52,542 nt of DNA from an uncultured Rhodopila sp. Lineage in GTDB: Bacteria; Pseudomonadota; Alphaproteobacteria; Acetobacterales; Acetobacteraceae. The notes below the pieces were generated by a model. The model was given only the letters and a program-made list of their open reading frames with translations, searched no databases and was not told the DNA's origin. Positions 1 to 7,687 of the stretch are shown here, in pieces. A program made the position numbers and the translations under genes. Within the stretch, counting starts at the first letter, position 1, and the number at the start of each line of letters is the position of its first letter. The stretch is from contig CAINOE010000143.1 in NCBI GenBank assembly GCA_903851415.1, positions 1-52,542 on the forward strand, written 5' to 3'.

Positions 1-1028
1 AAGTAATTGCGGAACTCCTTATACGTCGTGCTGCCGATGCAGCGCAGGCTGCCGCTGGCCAGCGCCGGCTTCAGCAGATTGGACGCATCCATCGCCCCGC
101 CGCTGGTCGCCCCCGCGCCGATCACGGTGTGGATTTCGTCGATGAACAGGATGGCGCCAGGCTGGGCCTCCAGTTCGTTGACGACGGCCTTCAGCCGCTC
201 CTCGAAGTCGCCGCGATACCGGGTGCCGGCCAGCAGCGATCCCATATCCAGGGCATAGATCGTGGACTTCGCCAGCACTTCCGGGACGTCGCCTTCGACG
301 ATCCGCTTGGCCAGGCCTTCGGCGATGGCGGTCTTGCCGACGCCGGGGTCGCCGACATACAGCGGGTTGTTCTTGGTCCGCCGGCAGAGGATCTGGATCG
401 TCCGCTCGATCTCGATGTCGCGGCCGATGAGCGGATCGATCTTGCCGGCCATCGCCTTCTTGTTGAGGTTGACGCAGTAGTTGGACAGCGCGTCCTGGCT
501 GCGCCGGTTCGGCTTTTCCTCGCGCTCCTGCTCGGGCGGGCTGTCCGGCTGCTGTCCGCCGGCTCCCGTCACCGGGCGCTGCGCCGATCGGCCGGGGGCT
601 TTGGCGATGCCGTGGCTGATGAAGTTGACGGCATCGAGGCGGGTCATGTCCTGAAGCTGCAGGAAATAGACGGCGTGGCTTTCACGTTCGCTGAACAGGG
701 CGACCAGCACGTTGGCGCCGGTGACCTCATCGCGGCCGGAGGACTGCACATGGATCGCGGCGCGCTGCACCACGCGCTGGAACCCGGCTGTCGGCTTCGG
801 ATCGCCCGGGCGATCGGTTGCCAGGCCCGCGAGGTCCTTGTCGAGGAATTCGGTAAGGTCCGTCCGCAGCTTGTCGAGATCGACTCCGCACGCCCGCAGC
901 ACGGTGGCTGCATCGGTGTCTTCCGCCAGCCCGAGCAAGAGATGCTCAAGCGTGGCGTATTCGTGCCGCCGCTCGCTGGCCAGTGACAGGGCGCGGTGAA
1001 GCGTCTGTTCGAGGTTCCGAGATAGCAT
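1..1028 (-). CDS. clpA: ATP-dependent Clp protease ATPase subunit ClpA (3' part cut off)
   Basis: ClpA is the AAA+ unfoldase that feeds substrates into ClpP in the cytoplasm. The protein starts MLSRNLEQTLHRALSLASER, the usual Clp N-domain opening, and runs off the left window edge after about 342 residues. The first AAA module is visible: Walker A GDPGVGKTAIAEGLAKRI, pore-loop region GTRYRGDFEERLKAVV, and Walker B ILFIDEIHTVIGAGATSGG. The second AAA module lies outside the window. The ATG at 1028 fits the expected N-terminus. The gene lies 113 bases downstream of clpS on the same strand, the common clpS-clpA arrangement. No frameshift is seen in the visible part. Confidence 0.95.
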   Translation of the reverse strand, partial: MLSRNLEQTLHRALSLASERRHEYATLEHLLLGLAEDTDAATVLRACGVDLDKLRTDLTEFLDKDLAGLATDRPGDPKPTAGFQRVVQRAAIHVQSSGRDEVTGANVLVALFSERESHAVYFLQLQDMTRLDAVNFISHGIAKAPGRSAQRPVTGAGGQQPDSPPEQEREEKPNRRSQDALSNYCVNLNKKAMAGKIDPLIGRDIEIERTIQILCRRTKNNPLYVGDPGVGKTAIAEGLAKRIVEGDVPEVLAKSTIYALDMGSLLAGTRYRGDFEERLKAVVNELEAQPGAILFIDEIHTVIGAGATSGGAMDASNLLKPALASGSLRCIGSTTYKEFRNY

Positions 1029-1141
1029 ATCCGACGCTCCTGCTCGCTTTACGCCCCGTTACGGGGCCCACCATGACCGGGTTGCGCGACCGCGCCGCCC
1101 GTCAGTCCGGGATGATGCCAATAAGATGCCGAATCCGGCCA

Positions 1142-1477
1142 TCATTCCTTCTCGATCGTGCATTGCAGAGGATGCTGGTTCTGGCGGGCCAGGTCCATCA
1201 CCTGAGTCACTTTTGTTTCAGCCACCTCATACGTGTAGACTCCGCACACCCCGACACCCCGGCGATGCACGTGCAGCATGATCCGCGTCGCTTCCTCCCG
1301 GTTCTTTTGGAAGAAGCGTTCCAGCACGTGGACCACGAACTCCATCGGGGTGTAGTCGTCGTTCAGCATCAACACTTTGTACATCGCGGGCTTGCGCGTT
1401 TTCGGACGCGCCTTGACCACGACCCCTGTGTTGGGTCCCTCTGTTGTCCCGCCGCCGCGTTTGTCGTTGTCACTCAT
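1142..1477 (-). CDS. clpS: ATP-dependent Clp protease adaptor ClpS
   Basis: ClpS binds the ClpA N-domain and delivers N-degron substrates to ClpAP. The 111-residue product carries the family signature: YKVLMLNDDYTPMEFVVHVL, the HVHRRGVGVCGVYTYEVAETK segment, and the C-terminal AxxxQHPLQCTIEKE. The open frame extends further upstream, but the added sequence is low-complexity Arg/Gly/Pro, so the ATG at 1477 (MSDNDKRGG) is preferred; another ATG at 1492 would add five residues. The first 25 residues are the flexible tail typical of the family. It is probably co-transcribed with clpA. Confidence 0.94.
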   Translation of the reverse strand: MSDNDKRGGGTTEGPNTGVVVKARPKTRKPAMYKVLMLNDDYTPMEFVVHVLERFFQKNREEATRIMLHVHRRGVGVCGVYTYEVAETKVTQVMDLARQNQHPLQCTIEKE

Positions 1478-1845
1478 CGTGTTCGCATCCATTCGCCGTC
1501 CCGTAAGCGACCGTCGCACGGTCTGTCGCCGGGGTCTGCCCGGGCGTATCGTCGGCAGACCGTATTCCCACCCCGCGGCCGGTTTTCCACCCCCGGTCCG
1601 TCCGTCAGGCCCGGACTGTAACAGGCTGCCTTGCAGGAAAACCAGCATATCGGATCACGCGGCCCCGATGAAAGGGCTTTGCATCCGACAATGTCGTGGA
1701 CGATTGCGCTTGCCGGTCGTTCCCGCAAGAGGGGATTTCAATCTTACGGCCAATCGGCGGCCAAGTATATCAATCCGCACGCCAAAAGAATGCGACCGCC
1801 GGTCAAACCGGCAAGACCGGGACGCTGCCGGACCGGATAAAAAAC
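1478..1845. other. Intergenic region upstream of clpS
   Basis: No coding sequence with family resemblance or a convincing ribosome site was found. The region should contain the clpS promoter, but no clean -35/-10 pair was identified. Confidence 0.5.
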
Positions 1846-1873
1846 AAAGGCCCGGACAAACGTCCGGGCCTTT
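1846..1873 (-). terminator. Intrinsic terminator of the phasin gene
   Basis: A perfect 12-bp inverted repeat (AAAGGCCCGGAC / GTCCGGGCCTTT) with a 4-base loop. Read on the minus strand it is followed by TGTTTTTTA, a proper T-tract. It lies about 100 bases past the phasin stop. Confidence 0.85.
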
Positions 1874-1975
1874 CAAACCGCCGGGAGCCGGCTGGTCGGG
1901 GTAAATTACCAAATCGCCCCGGCCGCGCGAGTACTCGACGTCCGTCAGCGAGGTCCGGCCTGGACCCCGCCGGGA

Positions 1976-2476
1976 TTACGACGCCTTGGAGAACTTCTCG
2001 ACCGCAACCGTCACGCGGGCCGTGATCGGCGCCAGCGCCTGCTCGGTCAGCTTGATCGAGGCATCGGTCAGCTTGCCGGATTCGGCCAGCGTCTTCTCCA
2101 GGGTGGCGCGGGCATAAGCGGTCTGCAAATCAACCGCGTCCTTCAGCGACTTCGCGCCGCTCAGCGCCTTGAAGGTGGCGATGCTCTCATCGAGCGCCGC
2201 CTGCGCCGTGGCGGCGAGGTGCTTGGACAGATCCTGAATGCCCGCGGCCCAGATCTGGCCGGCCTTCACGATGGCTTCGAGGTTCGCCTGATTGAAGGAA
2301 ACCAATTCTTCCGCTGTAGACACTGCTTTCTCCACTCCTTGTTTGACCTGAGCCTGGGTCGCTTCAAAATTCGCGGTCGCCTTTGCCACGCCGGCCTTCA
2401 GGCTGGTGACGGTGGCTTCGATCGTCTTGCCGACAGTCTCTTCCACCGGGGCGGGGACTTCGCTGATTTTAGCCAT
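1976..2476 (-). CDS. phaP: Phasin family protein
   Basis: Phasins coat polyhydroxyalkanoate granules. The 166-residue protein begins MAKISEVPAPVEETVGKTIE and is almost wholly amphipathic helix. It has the phasin-type core SFNQANLEAIVKAGQIWAAGIQDLSKHLAATAQAALDESIATFKAL and no signal peptide or membrane segment. The longer reading frame has an ATG 34 codons upstream, but the ATG at 2476 has a ribosome site (GAGAGG, nine bases away) and gives the normal phasin start. A promoter, a palindrome upstream and a terminator downstream define a single-gene unit. phaP is the usual symbol; which paralogue this is cannot be told. Confidence 0.9.
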   Translation of the reverse strand: MAKISEVPAPVEETVGKTIEATVTSLKAGVAKATANFEATQAQVKQGVEKAVSTAEELVSFNQANLEAIVKAGQIWAAGIQDLSKHLAATAQAALDESIATFKALSGAKSLKDAVDLQTAYARATLEKTLAESGKLTDASIKLTEQALAPITARVTVAVEKFSKAS

Positions 2477-2592
2477 GGGTTTGACCTCTCTCTGTGTTCG
2501 TGTTCGCGGACCGGACTTTGAAACCGGACCATCGTCTAGCCAAAAATGCCGTTTCGCGGTGGCCTCTGTTTGCTGCACCGCAACACAATCGC

Positions 2593-2621
2593 GATATAGA
2601 ACCGCGCTTTGGCGGCTTCAA
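2593..2621 (-). promoter_or_regulatory. Probable sigma-70-type promoter of the phasin gene
   Basis: On the minus strand TTGAAG (2616-2621) and TATATC (2593-2598) are separated by exactly 17 bases. Transcription would begin near 2586, leaving an untranslated leader of about 110 bases. Confidence 0.55.
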
Positions 2622-2626
2622 GAGCT

Positions 2627-2645
2627 TTTTGTGCAGTGCACAAAA
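2627..2645. promoter_or_regulatory. 19-bp perfect palindrome, candidate PhaR-type operator
   Basis: TTTTGTGCA-G-TGCACAAAA, with 9-bp arms and a single central base, ends five bases upstream of the phasin -35 box. Phasin genes in alphaproteobacteria are commonly controlled by PhaR, which recognises TGC/GCA-containing inverted repeats. Assignment to PhaR is inference. A near copy occurs at 50494-50511. Confidence 0.55.
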
Positions 2646-2812
2646 TTGACATGGACATCGGTTGGAGCGCCCCGGCGACGGATTCGCCGCCATGGTCCCG
2701 TGGCAGCGTCGCCCCGTAACTCATTCACATTTTTCGTTTTCGGCACGATTTGGTCTGGACATCGCGCCGGTTCGAAACTTAAAATCATGTCACTGCTCGG
2801 AAAGGGACACGA

Positions 2813-4003
2813 ATGGCCAGCTTTGCGTGCCGATCGCGCAAGCATCTGCTATGCTGCCTTGTGGTGGCGGTCGGTTTCATGTCCTGGATCAACCCGCTTC
2901 CCGCCTCGGCGCAGATCGGCTCTGCCCGCTACAGCTCCATCGTGGTGGATGCCGCCAGCGGGGAAGTTCTCGAGGAAGTGAACGCGGACGAGCCTCGGCA
3001 CCCCGCCAGCCTGACCAAAATGATGACGCTTTATCTGGCGTTCGAGGCGCTGCGCGACCGCCGGATCTCGCTGGATGAAACGGTGCCGGTCTCCTTCCAT
3101 GCCGCGGAGATGCAGCCTTCGAAGCTCGGGCTGATGCCCAGTTCGCGGATCACGGTGGAGCAGGCGATCCTCGGCCTCGTGACAAAGTCGGCGAACGACG
3201 CAGCGTCCGCGCTCGGTGAGTTGCTCGGCGGCAGCGAGGACCGATTCGCCCAGATGATGACCTTGCGGGCCCGCGCGCTGGGCATGAGCCACACCACGTT
3301 TCAAAACGCGTCGGGGCTGCCCGACCCCGATCAGTGGACGACCGCACGCGACCTCGCAATCCTCAGCCGGCATCTGATCAACGATTTCCCGGTCTATTAC
3401 CAGTACTTCTCGACCCCCAGCTTCGTCTGGCACCGGCAGGTGATCTTCAACCACGACACGATGCTGCGGTCCTATCCGGGCGCGGACGGCCTGAAGACCG
3501 GCTACACGGAGGCATCCGGTCATAACCTGGTCACCAGCGCGTTGCGCGGCGGGGTTCGGTTGGTCGGCGTCGTTCTGGGGGCCTCTTCCAACGGTGAACG
3601 CGACATTCATATGGCTGCGCTGCTCGATCAGGGCTTCCAGCAGATGGACGTGCCGATCGCCCGCAAGCCGGCGCAGGCGCCGGTTCGGGTCGCGTTGCTG
3701 TCCAGCGCCCGGGCGGCGGAGGTGGTCCGCCCGGTGCCCTCGCACCCGCACGGCGCCAGCTGGTCGATTCAGGTCGGCAGCTTCGCAACCGAGGCCGCCG
3801 CCCGATCCGCCGCAGCGGCGGCGCGGCGGGCGGCTGACGGAGGGGAGGTCAGGGTGGAACCCGTAACGGTCCACCACAAGACGACATGGCGCGCGCAGAT
3901 TGTCGGATTGAGCTCGTCAGATGCCCAGGATGCGTGCTCGGGGCACCGCAGGAACGGCTGCATCGTGATCCGCCCGGCTGCGCGGCAGGTTGCCAGCCGG
4001 TAA
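2813..4003 (+). CDS. D-alanyl-D-alanine carboxypeptidase (PBP5/6 type) with C-terminal SPOR domain
   Basis: This periplasmic penicillin-binding protein trims the terminal D-Ala of peptidoglycan pentapeptides. A Sec signal peptide covers residues 1-33 (cleavage near PASA|Q). The peptidase S11 motifs are all present: SLTK at 66-69, SAN at 126-128 and KTG at 228-230. The usual C-terminal amphipathic anchor is replaced by a SPOR domain (about 317-390, WSIQVGSFATEAAAR onward), which binds denuded septal glycans and would direct the enzyme to the division site. This fusion is common in alphaproteobacteria. The ATG has AAAGGGA upstream. It is divergent from the phasin gene; no promoter was identified with confidence. 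Confidence 0.92.
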   Translation: MASFACRSRKHLLCCLVVAVGFMSWINPLPASAQIGSARYSSIVVDAASGEVLEEVNADEPRHPASLTKMMTLYLAFEALRDRRISLDETVPVSFHAAEMQPSKLGLMPSSRITVEQAILGLVTKSANDAASALGELLGGSEDRFAQMMTLRARALGMSHTTFQNASGLPDPDQWTTARDLAILSRHLINDFPVYYQYFSTPSFVWHRQVIFNHDTMLRSYPGADGLKTGYTEASGHNLVTSALRGGVRLVGVVLGASSNGERDIHMAALLDQGFQQMDVPIARKPAQAPVRVALLSSARAAEVVRPVPSHPHGASWSIQVGSFATEAAARSAAAAARRAADGGEVRVEPVTVHHKTTWRAQIVGLSSSDAQDACSGHRRNGCIVIRPAARQVASR

Positions 4004-4055
4004 GGCGAGGGACGTACCGACAACTGGCATTTCGTCATGGCCCGGCTGTTCTTCA

Positions 4056-4907
4056 TCAGCGCCCGGCGATCCCCGCCCGCTCAATCGCTCGATTGAGCCT
4101 CCCGCGCAGGGCGTCAACTTCCTCCTCCCGAGGAGCGACCGCCCATGCAACCTTGAACGCCTTTTCCGCTTCACGCAGAAGCGCGGCCTGCGCGTTCACC
4201 TCCCACAGGTCGATCAACGCGGCACATCGCCTGGCCGCCAGCAGCTTCCGGCAGACGTCGTCCTTCGGCCGATCATGACGATGAAGAATGTCCGAAGCGG
4301 CAACAGCCTCCAGCAGGTCACCGCTCGTTCGGGCCAGGCAGGCGAGCCGCCAATGGCAATCCTCCGGCACGGGCACGTGCTGCTGCTGGCAAATCTCCAC
4401 CAGGCGGCGGAAGATCAGCTTACCCCTGCTCGCCAGCGCGTCATCCCCGGCAATCAACGCCAAATAGGCTGCTTGCCGCTCTTCGCCCGACGGCACCCGT
4501 TCGCGTTCCAGCTTCCATGCCACCACCGCCACCGCCCGCCGCGCCGCCGCACTTCGCAGCCGATCGGCGTCGATGCCGGCGCGGCTGAGGACCTTGCGCA
4601 TTTCGTTTTCGGCCGGGTCAGCGGGCTTCCGGGCGGCCTCGATCGCCGCCGCCAGCGGGGCGCCGGGGCGGCGGTCCACCAAATGAGCCGTGGCGGCCAA
4701 CCGCCGCACCGGCAGCCGGCGGCCGTCCCGGAGCACCAGCGCGACGGGCTTCCCCGCATCGGACCAATCCAACCCGTGGATGGCAAACGTCTCATCGCTA
4801 TCGCCGTCATCCAGGGCGCATCCCGCGATCAACCCGGCGACCGTCTCGCGATCGGTTCGCGTCAGCCAGTCGAGCACCGCGGATAACGGGACCGACGCCT
4901 CGGACAC
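4056..4907 (-). CDS. Uncharacterised protein encoded with rpiA
   Basis: The product is not recognised. It is 283 residues, soluble, without signal peptide or membrane segments, rich in Ala, Arg, Leu and Asp. The first third contains short beta-type stretches (KPVALVLRDGRRLPVRRL); the rest is helical, with helix pairs after residue 100 that could be a TPR-like or other solenoid fold. It starts seven bases after the rpiA stop on the same strand, so the two are almost certainly co-transcribed. That placement gives no clear functional hint. It may be a lineage-restricted family. Confidence 0.75.
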   Translation of the reverse strand: MSEASVPLSAVLDWLTRTDRETVAGLIAGCALDDGDSDETFAIHGLDWSDAGKPVALVLRDGRRLPVRRLAATAHLVDRRPGAPLAAAIEAARKPADPAENEMRKVLSRAGIDADRLRSAAARRAVAVVAWKLERERVPSGEERQAAYLALIAGDDALASRGKLIFRRLVEICQQQHVPVPEDCHWRLACLARTSGDLLEAVAASDILHRHDRPKDDVCRKLLAARRCAALIDLWEVNAQAALLREAEKAFKVAWAVAPREEEVDALRGRLNRAIERAGIAGR

Positions 4908-4914
4908 GGCATGC

Positions 4915-5604
4915 CTATCGGTCGAGCCGGATAATTCCCGTTGCCGTCGCCACCAGCACCGTCGTCGCCATGCCGATGAACAAACCGGTCTCCACCACGC
5001 CGATGGTATTGGAGATCTCCTCCTCTAACCCGGCGGGATCCGCCATCAGGCCGAAATGGCAGTCCAGGATCAGATTGCCCCCGTCGCTGCGGAACGGCTC
5101 CCCGTCCGCACCCGCGCGCAGCACCGCCTTCGCGCCCAGCGCCGCAATCCGGTTCAGGGTGGTCTGCCAGCCGAACGGCACCACTTCCACCGGCAGCGGC
5201 ACCGTGCCGCCCAGGCCCGGCACCAGCTTCGGCTCATCGGCGACGATCACCAGCCGCCCGCTCGCTGCGGCGACGATCTTCTCCCGCAGCAGCGCGCCGC
5301 CGAGTCCCTTGATCAGGTCCAGCGAGTCCCGCGCGATCTCGTCCGCCCCGTCGATCGTCAGATCGACCCTGTCGTGCTGCCCGAAATCAGTCAGCGCGAT
5401 CCCGCCCTCGCGCGCCTGCTTTGCACTCCGCTCGCTGGTCGGGATGCCGACGATCTTCAGCCCGTCGCGCACACGGGCGATCAGCCCCTCGATCGCGAAG
5501 GCGGCGGTGGAGCCGGTGCCCAGCCCGACGACCATCCCGTCTTCCACCATCGCCACCGCGGCCAGTGCCGCCTCGCGCTTCAGCGCATCGCGATCGATGC
5601 TCAT
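4915..5604 (-). CDS. rpiA: Ribose-5-phosphate isomerase A
   Basis: Interconverts ribose 5-phosphate and ribulose 5-phosphate in the pentose phosphate pathway, in the cytoplasm. The 229-residue protein matches RpiA over its full length: GLGTGSTAAFAIEGL near the N-terminus, IPTSERSAKQA, the catalytic-site segment DLTIDGADEI, IKGLGGALLREKIVA, and the C-terminal half EEEISNTIGVVETGLFIGMA. The ATG at 5604 (MSIDRDALK) is preferred over one 12 codons upstream because RpiA proteins begin at this point. It leads a two-gene unit with the uncharacterised gene that follows. Confidence 0.95.
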   Translation of the reverse strand: MSIDRDALKREAALAAVAMVEDGMVVGLGTGSTAAFAIEGLIARVRDGLKIVGIPTSERSAKQAREGGIALTDFGQHDRVDLTIDGADEIARDSLDLIKGLGGALLREKIVAAASGRLVIVADEPKLVPGLGGTVPLPVEVVPFGWQTTLNRIAALGAKAVLRAGADGEPFRSDGGNLILDCHFGLMADPAGLEEEISNTIGVVETGLFIGMATTVLVATATGIIRLDR

Positions 5605-5673
5605 GGGCGCACCGCGCCGCTCAGCCAGTTGCCGGAACACACTGTCGCTGTTTCCTCTCGGTTCGGGGCCCGC

Positions 5674-5691
5674 CCTGCATACGTGTGCAGG
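5674..5691. promoter_or_regulatory. Near-perfect palindrome between rpiA and map
   Basis: CCTGCATACGTGTGCAGG has 6-bp outer arms and a self-complementary ACGT centre, broken only by one T:G pair. It sits 70 bases upstream of rpiA and 138 bases upstream of the divergent map start, so it could be an operator or a hairpin in either leader. The binding protein is unknown. Confidence 0.3.
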
Positions 5692-5828
5692 ACGATAATC
5701 ATGCCTCTCTCTACACCGATCCTGTAAAGCGCGTCACCACAGGCATCATGTTAGCCTTGCGCCGGACGATGCGGTTGCGCATGTTGCAATTTCATGAGGG
5801 CCGGCAGAAGGCCGGGACGGAGCTAGTG

Positions 5829-6635
5829 ATGGACGGCGGAGCCGACTCGAGACGCATAACGATCCACGCACCCGACGATTTCGCCGGGATGCGGGCGGCG
5901 GGTCGTCTTGCCGCCGAGACATTGGACATGGTGACGGAGTATGTGAAGCCGGGCGTCTCCACAGGGTTCCTCGACAAGCTGTGTCACGACTTCATTCTGG
6001 ACCATAACGCGATACCGGCGCCGCTGAACTACCGCGGCTACCCGAAATCGATTTGCACCTCGATCAACCACGTCGTCTGCCACGGCATCCCGAGCGACCG
6101 GAAGCTGGAGAACGGCGATGTCCTCAACATCGACGTCACGGTGATCCTGGACGGGTGGCACGGCGACACATCGCGCATGTATGCGGCCGGTTCGCCGAAC
6201 GTGAAGGCGCGCAACCTGATCGACGTGACCTATGAATCGCTGATGCGCGGCCTGAAGGCGGTGAAGCCCGGCGCCACCCTCGGCGATGTCGGCCACGCCA
6301 TCCAGTCCTTTGTCGAGCGCAACCGCTTCAGCGTGGTGCGCGACTTCTGCGGCCACGGCATCGGCCGCAAATTCCACGAACCGCCGAACGTGCTGCACTT
6401 CGGCCGCCCCGGCGCGGGGACGATCCTGCGCGCCGGCATGTTCTTCACCATAGAGCCGATGGTGAACGCCGGCCGTCCGGAGGTGAAGGTGCTGGAGGAC
6501 GGCTGGACCGCCGTCACCCGCGACCGCAGCCTCTCCGCCCAGTTCGAGCACATGATCGGCGTTACCGAGGACGGGTGTGAGATTTTCACGCTGTCCCCCG
6601 CCGGATTGGACAAGCCGCCGCTCGGCGTTAGCTGA
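5829..6635 (+). CDS. map: Methionine aminopeptidase, type I
   Basis: Removes the N-terminal methionine from nascent proteins; a di-metal cytoplasmic peptidase of about 268 residues here. The family residues are visible: His in SINHVVCHGIP, the two metal Asp residues in IDVTVILDGWHGDTSRM, His in CGHGIGRKFHEPP, Glu in FTIEPMVN and Glu near the C-terminus in QFEHMIGVTEDG. The reading frame is open far upstream, but ATG 5829 has GGAG eight bases away and gives a normal-length protein. An ATG at 5748 would add a 27-residue Arg-rich extension and cannot be excluded. radC follows after 51 bases. Confidence 0.93.
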   Translation: MDGGADSRRITIHAPDDFAGMRAAGRLAAETLDMVTEYVKPGVSTGFLDKLCHDFILDHNAIPAPLNYRGYPKSICTSINHVVCHGIPSDRKLENGDVLNIDVTVILDGWHGDTSRMYAAGSPNVKARNLIDVTYESLMRGLKAVKPGATLGDVGHAIQSFVERNRFSVVRDFCGHGIGRKFHEPPNVLHFGRPGAGTILRAGMFFTIEPMVNAGRPEVKVLEDGWTAVTRDRSLSAQFEHMIGVTEDGCEIFTLSPAGLDKPPLGVS

Positions 6636-6686
6636 TTGGCAATAATTGGCGTGTAGCGTTCGCGGCGGGATTTTGCCGCGAGCGCC

Positions 6687-7433
6687 ATGACCAAGAGTTC
6701 CAAGCCGGCCGCTTTGGCCGATGCCACCTTCCTTCCCGGTCTGTTGCCGGAGCATCCCGACGCCATCGGCGCCGAGGGCCACCGCATGCGCATGCGGCAG
6801 CGCCTGCTGAAGGCCGGGCCGGACTCGCTGGCGGATCACGAGATGCTGGAGATGATCCTGTTCATCGCGCTGCCTCGCCGCGACACCAAGCCGCTCGCCC
6901 GGGCGCTGCTGGCGCGGTTCCGCACATACGGGGGCGTGATCGGCGCTCCGGCACGGGAGCTGATGACGGTGGACGGCGTGGGCGAGGCCGGCGCCGCCGC
7001 GCTGAAGCTGGTGCAGGCCTCGGCGCTGCGGATGATGCGGGACGAGGTTGCCGCCGTGCCGGTGCTGACAAGCTGGGACCGGCTGACCGACTACCTGACC
7101 GCCAGCATGCAGCATGAGCGGACCGAGCATTTCCGCATCCTGTTCCTGGACGGCCGCAACAAGCTGATCGCCGACGAGGTGCAGGGGCACGGGACCATCA
7201 ACCATGCTCCGGCCTACCCGCGGGAGGTGGTGCGGCGCTGCCTGGAGTTGCACGCCACCGCGGTGATCCTGGCGCATAACCATCCGAGCGGGGAGCCGAA
7301 CCCGTCGCGCGAGGATGTGGCCCTGACCGCCGACATCGCCCGGGCGGCGGCGACGATGGGGATCACGGTGCATGACCATATTATTGTGGGAAAGTCGCGC
7401 TGGCTGAGTTTCCGGGCGGAGAAGCTGCTGTGA
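6687..7433 (+). CDS. radC: RadC family protein (JAB/MPN domain)
   Basis: RadC proteins combine a helix-hairpin-helix module with a JAB1/MPN metalloprotease-like domain; the historic DNA-repair role is disputed. The 248-residue protein has HHH-like helices (MTVDGVGEAGAAALKLVQA, about residues 90-110) and the C-terminal MPN domain with its HxHx10D metal motif in ILAHNHPSGEPNPSREDV. The N-terminal 40 residues are poorly conserved. It lies close behind map and may share its transcript. Confidence 0.9.
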   Translation: MTKSSKPAALADATFLPGLLPEHPDAIGAEGHRMRMRQRLLKAGPDSLADHEMLEMILFIALPRRDTKPLARALLARFRTYGGVIGAPARELMTVDGVGEAGAAALKLVQASALRMMRDEVAAVPVLTSWDRLTDYLTASMQHERTEHFRILFLDGRNKLIADEVQGHGTINHAPAYPREVVRRCLELHATAVILAHNHPSGEPNPSREDVALTADIARAAATMGITVHDHIIVGKSRWLSFRAEKLL

Positions 7434-7474
7434 TTCCCATCGAATCCGCCGCTGACGCTCCAGCGCGCCCGCCG

Positions 7475-7556
7475 CGTCATGCCGACGGAGGTCGGCATCC
7501 ACGCCTTCTGCTTGTGCAAACGAGGCGTGCTTGGCGGGCCTTCGCCCGCCATGACG
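7475..7556. repeat. Cloverleaf-like palindromic repeat, 82 bp
   Basis: The segment is bounded by CGTCATG (7475-7481) and CATGACG (7550-7556). It contains three internal inverted repeats: GCCGAC/GTCGGC (7481-7496), CACGCCT/AGGCGTG (7500-7529) and TGGCGGGC/GCCCGCCA (7532-7551). The result is a four-armed fold. Its CATGAC ends recur in other intergenic hairpins of this window. Confidence 0.6.
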
Positions 7557-7620
7557 GGGGCGCCGGCCGTCCCTGAGCTACTCGCGCGATCGCCACCATC
7601 GCCACGCTCGCCGCCAACAA

Positions 7621-7654
7621 AGAAAAAGGCGGCGGAGCCTTCGCTCCGCCGCCT
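7621..7654 (-). terminator. Intrinsic terminator of the isocitrate lyase gene
   Basis: AGGCGGCGGAGC / GCTCCGCCGCCT is a perfect 12-bp stem (7627-7638, 7643-7654) with a 4-base loop. On the minus strand it runs into TTTTTCTTTG, 34 bases past the aceA stop. Confidence 0.85.
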
Positions 7655-7687
7655 GACGCCATCCCCCCGGACGGCGAGAGGACCAAC

